The notes beneath the pieces are model-generated. The model ran no database searches. It saw only the letters and a program-made list of their open reading frames with translations, and was not told where the DNA came from. From the NCBI GenBank assembly GCA_964035575.1, contig OZ037867.1, positions 1,302,001 to 1,366,000 on the forward strand: a stretch of DNA of 64,000 nucleotides, written 5' to 3'. Position 1 is the first letter of the stretch; each line of letters starts with the position of its first letter. Source of the DNA: Rhynchopus sp. YZ270_cl-10. Its lineage: Eukaryota > Euglenozoa > Diplonemea > Diplonemida > Diplonemidae. The position numbers and the translations under genes are program-made. Shown here in pieces: positions 52,725 to 62,810 of the stretch.

Positions 52725-53651
52725 ATGGTGGCACCCAGGATGCTGCTGCTGGCATGTGTTGCTGTGTCGGTGTCCGGACACGGGTACGTGGAGTCGCCGC
52801 CGTCGCGCGGGTTTGGCTGCAGGACTGGGCTGAACTCGGGGTGCGGGTCTGTGCAGTTTGAGCCGCAGAGCGTGGAGGGTCCTGACGGGTGGCCTTCGGG
52901 GGGCCCTGCGGACGGGACGCTGGCGGCTGCGGGACGTGCAAACTTTGGGGAGCTGAACGCACAGACGCCGACACGTTGGGGGAAGACTGCGATTGCGAGC
53001 GGTGTGCACGTGTTCACGTGGCAGTTCCGTGCAGCACACGTGACGCGCGACTTCAGGTACTACATCACACGTGTGGGGTGGGACCAGAACGCGCCGCTTG
53101 GGACAGCGTCGTTTGACACAACGCCGTTCTGCGTGGTGGACGGGCAGATGGTGATGCCTGCAAACCCTTCGAGCCACAGCTGCACGGTGCCCACACGCTC
53201 GGGGTACCACGTTGTGCTTGCTGTGTGGGACGTGGGTGACACCCCTGCAAGCTTCTACAACGCGATTGACGTGACGATTGGTGGTGCGGGCCCGACTCCG
53301 CCTGTGCCTGTGCCGACACCAACTGCACCTGTGCCCACACCAACTGCACCTGTACCCACACCAACTGCACCTGTGCCCACACCAACTGCACCTGTGCCCA
53401 CACCACCCACACCGCCGACGCCAACTGCACCTGTGCCTGTGCCCACACCACCGACGCCGCCAGTGCCAGTGCCCGTCCCGTCGTCGGGTGGATGCACGGC
53501 AGGTGTTGCGGAGGTGGCTGTGTGGGGCAACTGCAAGGCTGCACCACACTGCTGTGCGTCGGGGTCGACGTGCTACGAGCAGAACCAGTGGTACGCACAG
53601 TGCAGGCCGTCGTGCTCCACGGCAGATGGGTGGACGTGCCGTGTGCTATAG
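52725..53651 (+). CDS. AA10-type LPMO with CBM1-like module, copy 1
   Basis: 308 residues. The signal peptide ends at Gly18, so the mature protein starts with His19, which with His105 (RAAHVT) would form the copper-binding histidine brace. EPQSVEGPDGWPSGGPADG, DFRYYITRVGWDQNAPLG and GYHVVLAVWDVGDTPASFYN are AA10 landmarks; Phe177 stands where AA10 enzymes have their axial Phe. A Pro-Val-Pro-Thr linker with four 7-residue repeats leads to a Cys-rich end (AVWGNCKAAPHCCASG, NQWYAQCRPSC) like a CBM1. The enzyme should be secreted and cleave crystalline chitin or cellulose oxidatively. AA10 enzymes are mainly bacterial and viral, so lateral origin is likely, while the CBM1-like tail is eukaryotic in style. 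Confidence 0.9.
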   Translation: MVAPRMLLLACVAVSVSGHGYVESPPSRGFGCRTGLNSGCGSVQFEPQSVEGPDGWPSGGPADGTLAAAGRANFGELNAQTPTRWGKTAIASGVHVFTWQFRAAHVTRDFRYYITRVGWDQNAPLGTASFDTTPFCVVDGQMVMPANPSSHSCTVPTRSGYHVVLAVWDVGDTPASFYNAIDVTIGGAGPTPPVPVPTPTAPVPTPTAPVPTPTAPVPTPTAPVPTPPTPPTPTAPVPVPTPPTPPVPVPVPSSGGCTAGVAEVAVWGNCKAAPHCCASGSTCYEQNQWYAQCRPSCSTADGWTCRVL

Positions 53652-55253
53652 GTGCAAGCAGCAAGCTGTAAGCAGGGATTGTGAGCGTCTCATACATCTG
53701 TCCTTCCCACCTTTTCTTTCATAGCAATACCACTAGCTACAACTCTTCTTGTTTCAGTTTCAAAAAAGTAGGCTGTGACAACAACAAACAACAAACAACA
53801 AACAACAAACAATAAACAAAAGAAGAAGAAAAGACACACCTTGTTTGGTCTTTTATGTTGGGCGGCAACATTAAACGCCTTATTTTATTTTCGTTTCTCT
53901 ATTATATTTTTGGGTGATGTATAGCGCAGCTGCGAGGCTTCGGTTCATCATCATATACTTTATTTATTTATTTATTTTTTGCCCTTCGGTTCCGAACCGA
54001 ACCCTTTTATTTTATCTCTTCTATTGCTTTACCCTTGATCTACTTTTTGCCACCCGCTTCTATTTGCGGACTCTTTTGTAGCCCATGTTCTGTGGCCCAC
54101 GTACAGCGTCTTTATTGAGTGCGTGCGTTGGTTTGTATAGTTTATTATATGCCTGCCACAGCCCTATTTCTATTCCTATTCCTACTCCCAACCCCGTCCC
54201 CCCCGTATTTTCTGTCGTCGTTCTGCTGGGACAGCGGGAATGGGAATGGGAATGGGAGGCCTTGCGTGTGCAGCGTGCAGCTGCATGCCCATTCCTCCCT
54301 CCCATCCCACATGTCCCATGGCGAATGACATCGGAGCTCTATGATACTGACAAACAAAAAGCAAAGGGAGGTGACGGTGTCGCCTTGTTGTGTGTGTCCG
54401 CGTTCCGTGTTCCACTCCCCATTGTTTCGCATGCCAGTGCAGCCCTGTTGCCTCAGCGACGTCTCTGCACACCACACATGCACAAGAAACATGGCGTGCG
54501 GTGGCCGGCCCTGTGTCCGACCGTTCCCCACCATTCCCTCCCCTCGCGTGCACCACACACACACACACGTGGACACGACACGGGAGGGGTGGTTGGAGAA
54601 GAGGTGGATGATTTGGTTCATGTCCCTTTGTTCAACTATTCACTTTTTTGACGTTTGCCTTTCACCCCCCCACCCTATTTTTTTCTTCTATACTTGGTTC
54701 TGAGCTTGGCTCTGTGTTGTCTGCAGGGATGCAGGCTGCACCAGGGACTTGAACTTCAGCGTTTTCTTTTCTCTTCTTTTCTTTTATGGTCAACCTTCTA
54801 AATTGCTTCTCTTGACTACTTCGCTTCCATACAGTTCCATCCAGTTTTATTCTTCAGTTATCCAAACAAACAAAACCACCCTTTCCCGCATAGTTGCCAA
54901 GCTAGATACAGCGGGAACAGATGTGCACAGCAAAGAAACCAGAGGATACATTTCTGAGCTGAGCCTGTAGGTGTGTATGCGTTTGTACATGGGATGTGTG
55001 ACCGAGCCTCTGCTCGAACGAGGCTCGGTGCCAACATTGCAGAAGACACAACAGAATGGAACAACAATAAAACATGACACAATTCAATAACAAACATGCC
55101 AAAAAGGTTAACACAAATAAAAGAACGCACCCACACCCCCCTCTTTTGTCCTAAAAAAACAGACACCCATTCCCAAGAAACCAGAACCCACCCACTCCGC
55201 CTCACAACAGAACACTTGTATCTCTCCATATTAGTTGACAACACAACACAACA
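53652..55253. other. Spacer in array unit 1
   Basis: 3' flank of the LPMO with an ACAAACA microsatellite (about 53778-53818), T/C-rich stretches, a short hairpin GGTTCCGAACC near 53988, and at 55008-55034 a perfect stem CCGAGCCT/AGGCTCGG. A C/T-rich and AC-rich stretch with CACAACAG (55203-55210) and CATATTAG (55228-55235) may hold the trans-splice acceptor of the next gene. A 188-codon open frame at 54085-54651 shows no family features and is not called. Confidence 0.5.
55008..55034. other. Perfect stem-loop in the array spacer
   Basis: CCGAGCCT, an 11-base loop and AGGCTCGG. It lies in the intergenic part between LPMO and the Cys-rich gene and is repeated at 59598-59624. Role unknown; possible processing or polyadenylation signal. 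Confidence 0.5.
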
Positions 55254-56003
55254 ATGATGTCAAAGGCAGGACTCGCAATGGCCGCAGCCTTCGTGGCCCT
55301 GGCGCAAGGTGCACCATCTGCAGGCACAGTGGAGCTGCTGGAGGCACCTGCGGTGAACGGTGTGCGGACGAACGCCCCTGGGCTGCACGTGACCCTGCTG
55401 TCGTCTGGGGTGGACGCGTGGCCGAACCTTGACGGGTCGACGCTGCGCGACGTGCCGCCGTTCATGCGCCTCATGCCAACGACGCTGGCGAACTGGAGAA
55501 TGAAGTCTGGGACAAAGGTGAAGTTCTCGTGCCCGAACGAGCCTTCCCTGATTGAGGTGTGCGACGCATGGGTGTTCTTCTACAGCTGCCCGCAGAGCTG
55601 TGTGACGACGTACCAGGGCGGTCTGCAGGGCCAGCTGTCGGCTCTGCCCGGCTGGGAGAGGACACAGTGCGCACCTTCCTTCTGGACGAACGCACCCGGG
55701 ATGACCTTCGTGCACCCGATGGGAAGCTTCAGAATGCAGCTGGCACCCGGCCAGTCGACTGAGTTTGACCTTCAGGACGACGCAGAGTTCCTTGGCTTCG
55801 GGATTGACTCGAACGGAGAGGACTGCACAAAGCACATGGACCAGAACTCCTGCCCTGTGGCGGGAGGACGCTGCAGGTGGGAGTCGGGTGCGTGCGTGAA
55901 CCAGAACTGCAAGGGCCGCTTCGGACCCCCGCCACCGTGCCGTGAGTGCCCCTGGGAGGGAGTTGTGCGTGTCGCACGCCCTGCCTCGGACGGTCCGTTC
56001 TAA
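55254..56003 (+). CDS. Small Cys-rich secreted protein, copy 1
   Basis: 249 residues with a hydrophobic N-terminus (AGLAMAAAFVALAQG) that looks like a signal peptide cut near Ala20. Two starting Met codons stand together (55254, 55257). The mature part has a beta-rich first two thirds with HVTLLSSGVDAWPNLDG and CDAWVFFYSCPQSC, then a Cys cluster (CTKHMDQNSC, GGRCRWESGACVNQNC) and a Pro-rich CRECPW end. No family recognised. Its fixed pairing with the LPMO in each unit suggests a common role in attacking or binding insoluble polysaccharide outside the cell, but that is inference from context only. TAA stop at 56001-56003. Confidence 0.75.
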   Translation: MMSKAGLAMAAAFVALAQGAPSAGTVELLEAPAVNGVRTNAPGLHVTLLSSGVDAWPNLDGSTLRDVPPFMRLMPTTLANWRMKSGTKVKFSCPNEPSLIEVCDAWVFFYSCPQSCVTTYQGGLQGQLSALPGWERTQCAPSFWTNAPGMTFVHPMGSFRMQLAPGQSTEFDLQDDAEFLGFGIDSNGEDCTKHMDQNSCPVAGGRCRWESGACVNQNCKGRFGPPPPCRECPWEGVVRVARPASDGPF

Positions 56004-57272
56004 GGTGTGTGACAGGAAATAGGATAGGATGTCACACAAATGTGCACAAAGTAAAATACACACAAAAACAAAAAAACAAAAACGAAACGAAACGAAACGA
56101 AACCAAATCAACCCCATCCACGCTTGCTTCACGTCACCACTGGCAGCACAGGAGTGCTTGTACAGCCTCCTTTTGTTTTTGTGTGCTGCGAGTTTTAGAT
56201 CGTGAAGCCAGGCTCTTCTTCCAACATATGAAACTGCAAATCCACAGCGAGCATGCATACATCGCATGCTTGTTCTGTGGAACGTATCAAAGCAGCCCCA
56301 TGTTTCTCTTGTACCTTTTTTTATTTTCTTCACGGAATAGTGCAGGCGAGGAGGGGCTCAGGCGAAGCTACGGCACCTGAGCCCCCCTCCTTCTTGTTGC
56401 ACAGTCGTTTTCTTCTTATTTTAGGCTCCCTTTTTCTGCATGCGGCAGGCCCTGTCTTGTCCGTCGGATGTCTGGGTTTGTCTTTGCGAGCTGGGTCTGT
56501 ATAGATGGGTTCAGCCTCGAGACAACCTCAATGGGACTTTGTTATGTTTTTCTTTTGTGGAACTGTGCAGGGACTTGCTTTACTTTTGGATGTGTAAAAG
56601 CGGGAAAATGCGGGTCGTGCACGTGCTAGCCTGCGAGGGCAGCAGCAAGGGCCCTCTTTATTCAGCATTCAAAACAGTGTTTCCCACACAACCACTTCTT
56701 TTTATGTTACGTTTTGCGCCACCCAAGTCGTTGGGGGGGAAGTGAAGTGAAGTGAAGACACCGCACCATCATGTCTTTGCTGTTTGTTTTATTTTTTCTC
56801 CGGAAGATGTTCCTTTATATGAGTTACGGGGTTGTCTGCCTGCCTGCCCGCCGGCACCTTGCTTTTTTGCGCACTGTGTGTGTGTGCACACTCCAGACAG
56901 GTAGGTGTTGCATACGCACCCTTTTTTGCTTCTGCTGCAAGAACAAGGGGAAGTGCGGTGGGCTGAGACGTCCCGGAACAGAAGACCCATAGGACACACG
57001 TATCACAAGAACAGAAATACAGAATACGTACGAAATAAAAGAAGCCCTCCCCCCTTTTTTGTTCTTTGAATACAGAATGAGATGAGATGATGCAAAACGC
57101 CACAATGTACTCCCTCACACATACACACACTTACAGGTGATTCATCTACACACAACAGAAGACAACCAGAGTTTGAACTCAGCACAGCACACCACAAAGA
57201 GAGCCGCAGCCACACAACAAGCCTTGTTGCACACGTTGTGCACACCTTCTTTGGGTTCTTGCAAAGACGACC
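56004..57272. other. Spacer in array unit 1, before LPMO copy 2
   Basis: It has an AAACG microsatellite (56074-56102), a hairpin of GGGGCTCAGG and CCTGAGCCCC around 56354-56385, and a tract with CTTACAG at 57130-57136 that could be the trans-splice acceptor of LPMO copy 2. No gene called. Confidence 0.5.
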
Positions 57273-58241
57273 ATGGTGGCACCCAGGATGCTGCTGCTGG
57301 CATGTGTTGCTGTGTCGGTGTCCGGACACGGGTACGTGGAGTCGCCGCCGTCGCGCGGGTTTGGCTGCAGGACTGGGCTGAACTCGGGGTGCGGGTCTGT
57401 GCAGTTTGAGCCGCAGAGCGTGGAGGGTCCTGACGGGTGGCCTTCGGGGGGCCCTGCGGACGGGACGCTGGCGGCTGCGGGACGTGCAAACTTTGGGGAG
57501 CTGAACGCACAGACGCCGACACGTTGGGGGAAGACTGCGATTGCGAGCGGTGTGCACGTGTTCACGTGGCAGTTCCGTGCAGCACACGTGACGCGCGACT
57601 TCAGGTACTACATCACACGTGTGGGGTGGGACCAGAACGCGCCGCTTGGGACAGCGTCGTTTGACACAACGCCGTTCTGCGTGGTGGACGGGCAGATGGT
57701 GATGCCTGCAAACCCTTCGAGCCACAGCTGCACGGTGCCCACACGCTCGGGGTACCACGTTGTGCTTGCTGTGTGGGACGTGGGTGACACCCCTGCAAGC
57801 TTCTACAACGCGATTGACGTGACGATTGGTGGTGCGGGCCCGACTCCGCCTGTGCCTGTGCCGACACCAACTGCACCTGTGCCCACACCAACTGCACCTG
57901 TACCCACACCAACTGCACCTGTGCCCACACCAACTGCACCTGTACCCACACCAACTGCACCTGTGCCCACACCAACTGCACCTGTGCCCACACCACCCAC
58001 ACCGCCGACGCCAACTGCACCTGTGCCTGTGCCCACACCACCGACGCCGCCAGTGCCAGTGCCCGTCCCGTCGTCGGGTGGATGCACGGCAGGTGTTGCG
58101 GAGGTGGCTGTGTGGGGCAACTGCAAGGCTGCACCACACTGCTGTGCGTCGGGGTCGACGTGCTACGAGCAGAACCAGTGGTACGCACAGTGCAGGCCGT
58201 CGTGCTCCACGGCAGATGGGTGGACGTGCCGTGTGCTATAG
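57273..58241 (+). CDS. AA10-type LPMO with CBM1-like module, copy 2
   Basis: 322 residues; same protein as copy 1 with two extra linker repeats (six instead of four). His19, His105 and Phe177 are all kept, as are signal peptide and the Cys-rich end. Catalytic domain and C-terminal module appear identical in sequence. Confidence 0.9.
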   Translation: MVAPRMLLLACVAVSVSGHGYVESPPSRGFGCRTGLNSGCGSVQFEPQSVEGPDGWPSGGPADGTLAAAGRANFGELNAQTPTRWGKTAIASGVHVFTWQFRAAHVTRDFRYYITRVGWDQNAPLGTASFDTTPFCVVDGQMVMPANPSSHSCTVPTRSGYHVVLAVWDVGDTPASFYNAIDVTIGGAGPTPPVPVPTPTAPVPTPTAPVPTPTAPVPTPTAPVPTPTAPVPTPTAPVPTPPTPPTPTAPVPVPTPPTPPVPVPVPSSGGCTAGVAEVAVWGNCKAAPHCCASGSTCYEQNQWYAQCRPSCSTADGWTCRVL

Positions 58242-59843
58242 GTGCAAGCAGCAAGCTGTAAGCAGGGATTGTGAGCGTCTCATACATCTGTCCTTCCCAC
58301 CTTTTCTTTCATAGCAATACCACTAGCTACAACTCTTCTTGTTTCAGTTTCAAAAAAGTAGGCTGTGACAACAACAAACAACAAACAACAAACAACAAAC
58401 AATAAACAAAAGAAGAAGAAAAGACACACCTTGTTTGGTCTTTTATGTTGGGCGGCAACATTAAACGCCTTATTTTATTTTCGTTTCTCTATTATATTTT
58501 TGGGTGATGTATAGCGCAGCTGCGAGGCTTCGGTTCATCATCATATACTTTATTTATTTATTTATTTTTTGCCCTTCGGTTCCGAACCGAACCCTTTTAT
58601 TTTATCTCTTCTATTGCTTTACCCTTGATCTACTTTTTGCCACCCGCTTCTATTTGCGGACTCTTTTGTAGCCCATGTTCTGTGGCCCACGTACAGCGTC
58701 TTTATTGAGTGCGTGCGTTGGTTTGTATAGTTTATTATATGCCTGCCACAGCCCTATTTCTATTCCTATTCCTACTCCCAACCCCGTCCCCCCCGTATTT
58801 TCTGTCGTCGTTCTGCTGGGACAGCGGGAATGGGAATGGGAATGGGAGGCCTTGCGTGTGCAGCGTGCAGCTGCATGCCCATTCCTCCCTCCCATCCCAC
58901 ATGTCCCATGGCGAATGACATCGGAGCTCTATGATACTGACAAACAAAAAGCAAAGGGAGGTGACGGTGTCGCCTTGTTGTGTGTGTCCGCGTTCCGTGT
59001 TCCACTCCCCATTGTTTCGCATGCCAGTGCAGCCCTGTTGCCTCAGCGACGTCTCTGCACACCACACATGCACAAGAAACATGGCGTGCGGTGGCCGGCC
59101 CTGTGTCCGACCGTTCCCCACCATTCCCTCCCCTCGCGTGCACCACACACACACACACGTGGACACGACACGGGAGGGGTGGTTGGAGAAGAGGTGGATG
59201 ATTTGGTTCATGTCCCTTTGTTCAACTATTCACTTTTTTGACGTTTGCCTTTCACCCCCCCACCCTATTTTTTTCTTCTATACTTGGTTCTGAGCTTGGC
59301 TCTGTGTTGTCTGCAGGGATGCAGGCTGCACCAGGGACTTGAACTTCAGCGTTTTCTTTTCTCTTCTTTTCTTTTATGGTCAACCTTCTAAATTGCTTCT
59401 CTTGACTACTTCGCTTCCATACAGTTCCATCCAGTTTTATTCTTCAGTTATCCAAACAAACAAAACCACCCTTTCCCGCATAGTTGCCAAGCTAGATACA
59501 GCGGGAACAGATGTGCACAGCAAAGAAACCAGAGGATACATTTCTGAGCTGAGCCTGTAGGTGTGTATGCGTTTGTACATGGGATGTGTGACCGAGCCTC
59601 TGCTCGAACGAGGCTCGGTGCCAACATTGCAGAAGACACAACAGAATGGAACAACAATAAAACATGACACAATTCAATAACAAACATGCCAAAAAGGTTA
59701 ACACAAATAAAAGAACGCACCCACACCCCCCTCTTTTGTCCTAAAAAAACAGACACCCATTCCCAAGAAACCAGAACCCACCCACTCCGCCTCACAACAG
59801 AACACTTGTATCTCTCCATATTAGTTGACAACACAACACAACA
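58242..59843. other. Spacer in array unit 2
   Basis: Same content as 53652-55253, including the stem-loop at 59598-59624 and the microsatellite. Confidence 0.5.
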
Positions 59844-60593
59844 ATGATGTCAAAGGCAGGACTCGCAATGGCCGCAGCCTTCGTGGCCCTGGCGCAAGGT
59901 GCACCATCTGCAGGCACAGTGGAGCTGCTGGAGGCACCTGCGGTGAACGGTGTGCGGACGAACGCCCCTGGGCTGCACGTGACCCTGCTGTCGTCTGGGG
60001 TGGACGCGTGGCCGAACCTTGACGGGTCGACGCTGCGCGACGTGCCGCCGTTCATGCGCCTCATGCCAACGACGCTGGCGAACTGGAGAATGAAGTCTGG
60101 GACAAAGGTGAAGTTCTCGTGCCCGAACGAGCCTTCCCTGATTGAGGTGTGCGACGCATGGGTGTTCTTCTACAGCTGCCCGCAGAGCTGTGTGACGACG
60201 TACCAGGGCGGTCTGCAGGGCCAGCTGTCGGCTCTGCCCGGCTGGGAGAGGACACAGTGCGCACCTTCCTTCTGGACGAACGCACCCGGGATGACCTTCG
60301 TGCACCCGATGGGAAGCTTCAGAATGCAGCTGGCACCCGGCCAGTCGACTGAGTTTGACCTTCAGGACGACGCAGAGTTCCTTGGCTTCGGGATTGACTC
60401 GAACGGAGAGGACTGCACAAAGCACATGGACCAGAACTCCTGCCCTGTGGCGGGAGGACGCTGCAGGTGGGAGTCGGGTGCGTGCGTGAACCAGAACTGC
60501 AAGGGCCGCTTCGGACCCCCGCCACCGTGCCGTGAGTGCCCCTGGGAGGGAGTTGTGCGTGTCGCACGCCCTGCCTCGGACGGTCCGTTCTAA
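59844..60593 (+). CDS. Small Cys-rich secreted protein, copy 2
   Basis: 249 residues, identical at the protein level to the copy at 55254 as far as I can see. Exactly 4590 bp downstream of it. Confidence 0.75.
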   Translation: MMSKAGLAMAAAFVALAQGAPSAGTVELLEAPAVNGVRTNAPGLHVTLLSSGVDAWPNLDGSTLRDVPPFMRLMPTTLANWRMKSGTKVKFSCPNEPSLIEVCDAWVFFYSCPQSCVTTYQGGLQGQLSALPGWERTQCAPSFWTNAPGMTFVHPMGSFRMQLAPGQSTEFDLQDDAEFLGFGIDSNGEDCTKHMDQNSCPVAGGRCRWESGACVNQNCKGRFGPPPPCRECPWEGVVRVARPASDGPF

Positions 60594-61862
60594 GGTGTGT
60601 GACAGGAAATAGGATAGGATGTCACACAAATGTGCACAAAGTAAAATACACACAAAAACAAAAAAACAAAAACGAAACGAAACGAAACGAAACCAAATCA
60701 ACCCCATCCACGCTTGCTTCACGTCACCACTGGCAGCACAGGAGTGCTTGTACAGCCTCCTTTTGTTTTTGTGTGCTGCGAGTTTTAGATCGTGAAGCCA
60801 GGCTCTTCTTCCAACATATGAAACTGCAAATCCACAGCGAGCATGCATACATCGCATGCTTGTTCTGTGGAACGTATCAAAGCAGCCCCATGTTTCTCTT
60901 GTACCTTTTTTTATTTTCTTCACGGAATAGTGCAGGCGAGGAGGGGCTCAGGCGAAGCTACGGCACCTGAGCCCCCCTCCTTCTTGTTGCACAGTCGTTT
61001 TCTTCTTATTTTAGGCTCCCTTTTTCTGCATGCGGCAGGCCCTGTCTTGTCCGTCGGATGTCTGGGTTTGTCTTTGCGAGCTGGGTCTGTATAGATGGGT
61101 TCAGCCTCGAGACAACCTCAATGGGACTTTGTTATGTTTTTCTTTTGTGGAACTGTGCAGGGACTTGCTTTACTTTTGGATGTGTAAAAGCGGGAAAATG
61201 CGGGTCGTGCACGTGCTAGCCTGCGAGGGCAGCAGCAAGGGCCCTCTTTATTCAGCATTCAAAACAGTGTTTCCCACACAACCACTTCTTTTTATGTTAC
61301 GTTTTGCGCCACCCAAGTCGTTGGGGGGGAAGTGAAGTGAAGTGAAGACACCGCACCATCATGTCTTTGCTGTTTGTTTTATTTTTTCTCCGGAAGATGT
61401 TCCTTCATATGAGTTACGGGGTTGTCTGCCTGCCTGCCCGCCGGCACCTTGCTTTTTTGCGCACTGTGTGTGTGTGCACACTCCAGACAGGTAGGTGTTG
61501 CATACGCACCCTTTTTTGCTTCTGCTGCAAGAACAAGGGGAAGTGCGGTGGGCTGAGACGTCCCGGAACAGAAGACCCATAGGACACACGTATCACAAGA
61601 ACAGAAATACAGAATACGTACGAAATAAAAGAAGCCCTCCCCCCTTTTTTGTTCTTTGAATACAGAATGAGATGAGATGATGCAAAACGCCACAATGTAC
61701 TCCCTCACACATACACACACTTACAGGTGATTCATCTACACACAACAGAAGACAACCAGAGTTTGAACTCAGCACAGCACACCACAAAGAGAGCCGCAGC
61801 CACACAACAAGCCTTGTTGCACACGTTGTGCACACCTTCTTTGGGTTCTTGCAAAGACGACC
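60594..61862. other. Spacer in array unit 2, before LPMO copy 3
   Basis: Same content as 56004-57272; it differs by the base at 61406 (C instead of T). Confidence 0.5.
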
Positions 61863-62810
61863 ATGGTGGCACCCAGGATGCTGCTGCTGGCATGTGTTGC
61901 TGTGTCGGTGTCCGGACACGGGTACGTGGAGTCGCCGCCGTCGCGCGGGTTTGGCTGCAGGACTGGGCTGAACTCGGGGTGCGGGTCTGTGCAGTTTGAG
62001 CCGCAGAGCGTGGAGGGTCCTGACGGGTGGCCTTCGGGGGGCCCTGCGGACGGGACGCTGGCGGCTGCGGGACGTGCAAACTTTGGGGAGCTGAACGCAC
62101 AGACGCCGACACGTTGGGGGAAGACTGCGATTGCGAGCGGTGTGCACGTGTTCACGTGGCAGTTCCGTGCAGCACACGTGACGCGCGACTTCAGGTACTA
62201 CATCACACGTGTGGGGTGGGACCAGAACGCGCCGCTTGGGACAGCGTCGTTTGACACAACGCCGTTCTGCGTGGTGGACGGGCAGATGGTGATGCCTGCA
62301 AACCCTTCGAGCCACAGCTGCACGGTGCCCACACGCTCGGGGTACCACGTTGTGCTTGCTGTGTGGGACGTGGGTGACACCCCTGCAAGCTTCTACAACG
62401 CGATTGACGTGACGATTGGTGGTGCGGGCCCGACTCCGCCTGTGCCTGTGCCGACACCAACTGCACCTGTGCCCACACCAACTGCACCTGTACCCACACC
62501 AACTGCACCTGTGCCCACACCAACTGCACCTGTGCCCACACCAACTGCACCTGTGCCCACACCACCCACACCGCCGACGCCAACTGCACCTGTGCCTGTG
62601 CCCACACCACCGACGCCGCCAGTGCCAGTGCCCGTCCCGTCGTCGGGTGGATGCACGGCAGGTGTTGCGGAGGTGGCTGTGTGGGGCAACTGCAAGGCTG
62701 CACCACACTGCTGTGCGTCGGGGTCGACGTGCTACGAGCAGAACCAGTGGTACGCACAGTGCAGGCCGTCGTGCTCCACGGCAGATGGGTGGACGTGCCG
62801 TGTGCTATAG
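61863..62810 (+). CDS. AA10-type LPMO with CBM1-like module, copy 3
   Basis: 315 residues with five linker repeats; otherwise as copies 1 and 2, with the histidine brace intact. The next Cys-rich gene of this unit would start about 64413, outside the window. Confidence 0.9.
   Translation: MVAPRMLLLACVAVSVSGHGYVESPPSRGFGCRTGLNSGCGSVQFEPQSVEGPDGWPSGGPADGTLAAAGRANFGELNAQTPTRWGKTAIASGVHVFTWQFRAAHVTRDFRYYITRVGWDQNAPLGTASFDTTPFCVVDGQMVMPANPSSHSCTVPTRSGYHVVLAVWDVGDTPASFYNAIDVTIGGAGPTPPVPVPTPTAPVPTPTAPVPTPTAPVPTPTAPVPTPTAPVPTPPTPPTPTAPVPVPTPPTPPVPVPVPSSGGCTAGVAEVAVWGNCKAAPHCCASGSTCYEQNQWYAQCRPSCSTADGWTCRVL

Noticed and set aside
54085-54651. 188-codon frame repeated in each array unit
   Set aside because: It is preserved because the whole unit is; codon use and composition are not gene-like and other frames nearby are equally open.
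55008-55034. Bacterial-type terminator
   Set aside because: No U-run follows and the context is a eukaryotic spacer; kept only as an unassigned stem-loop.
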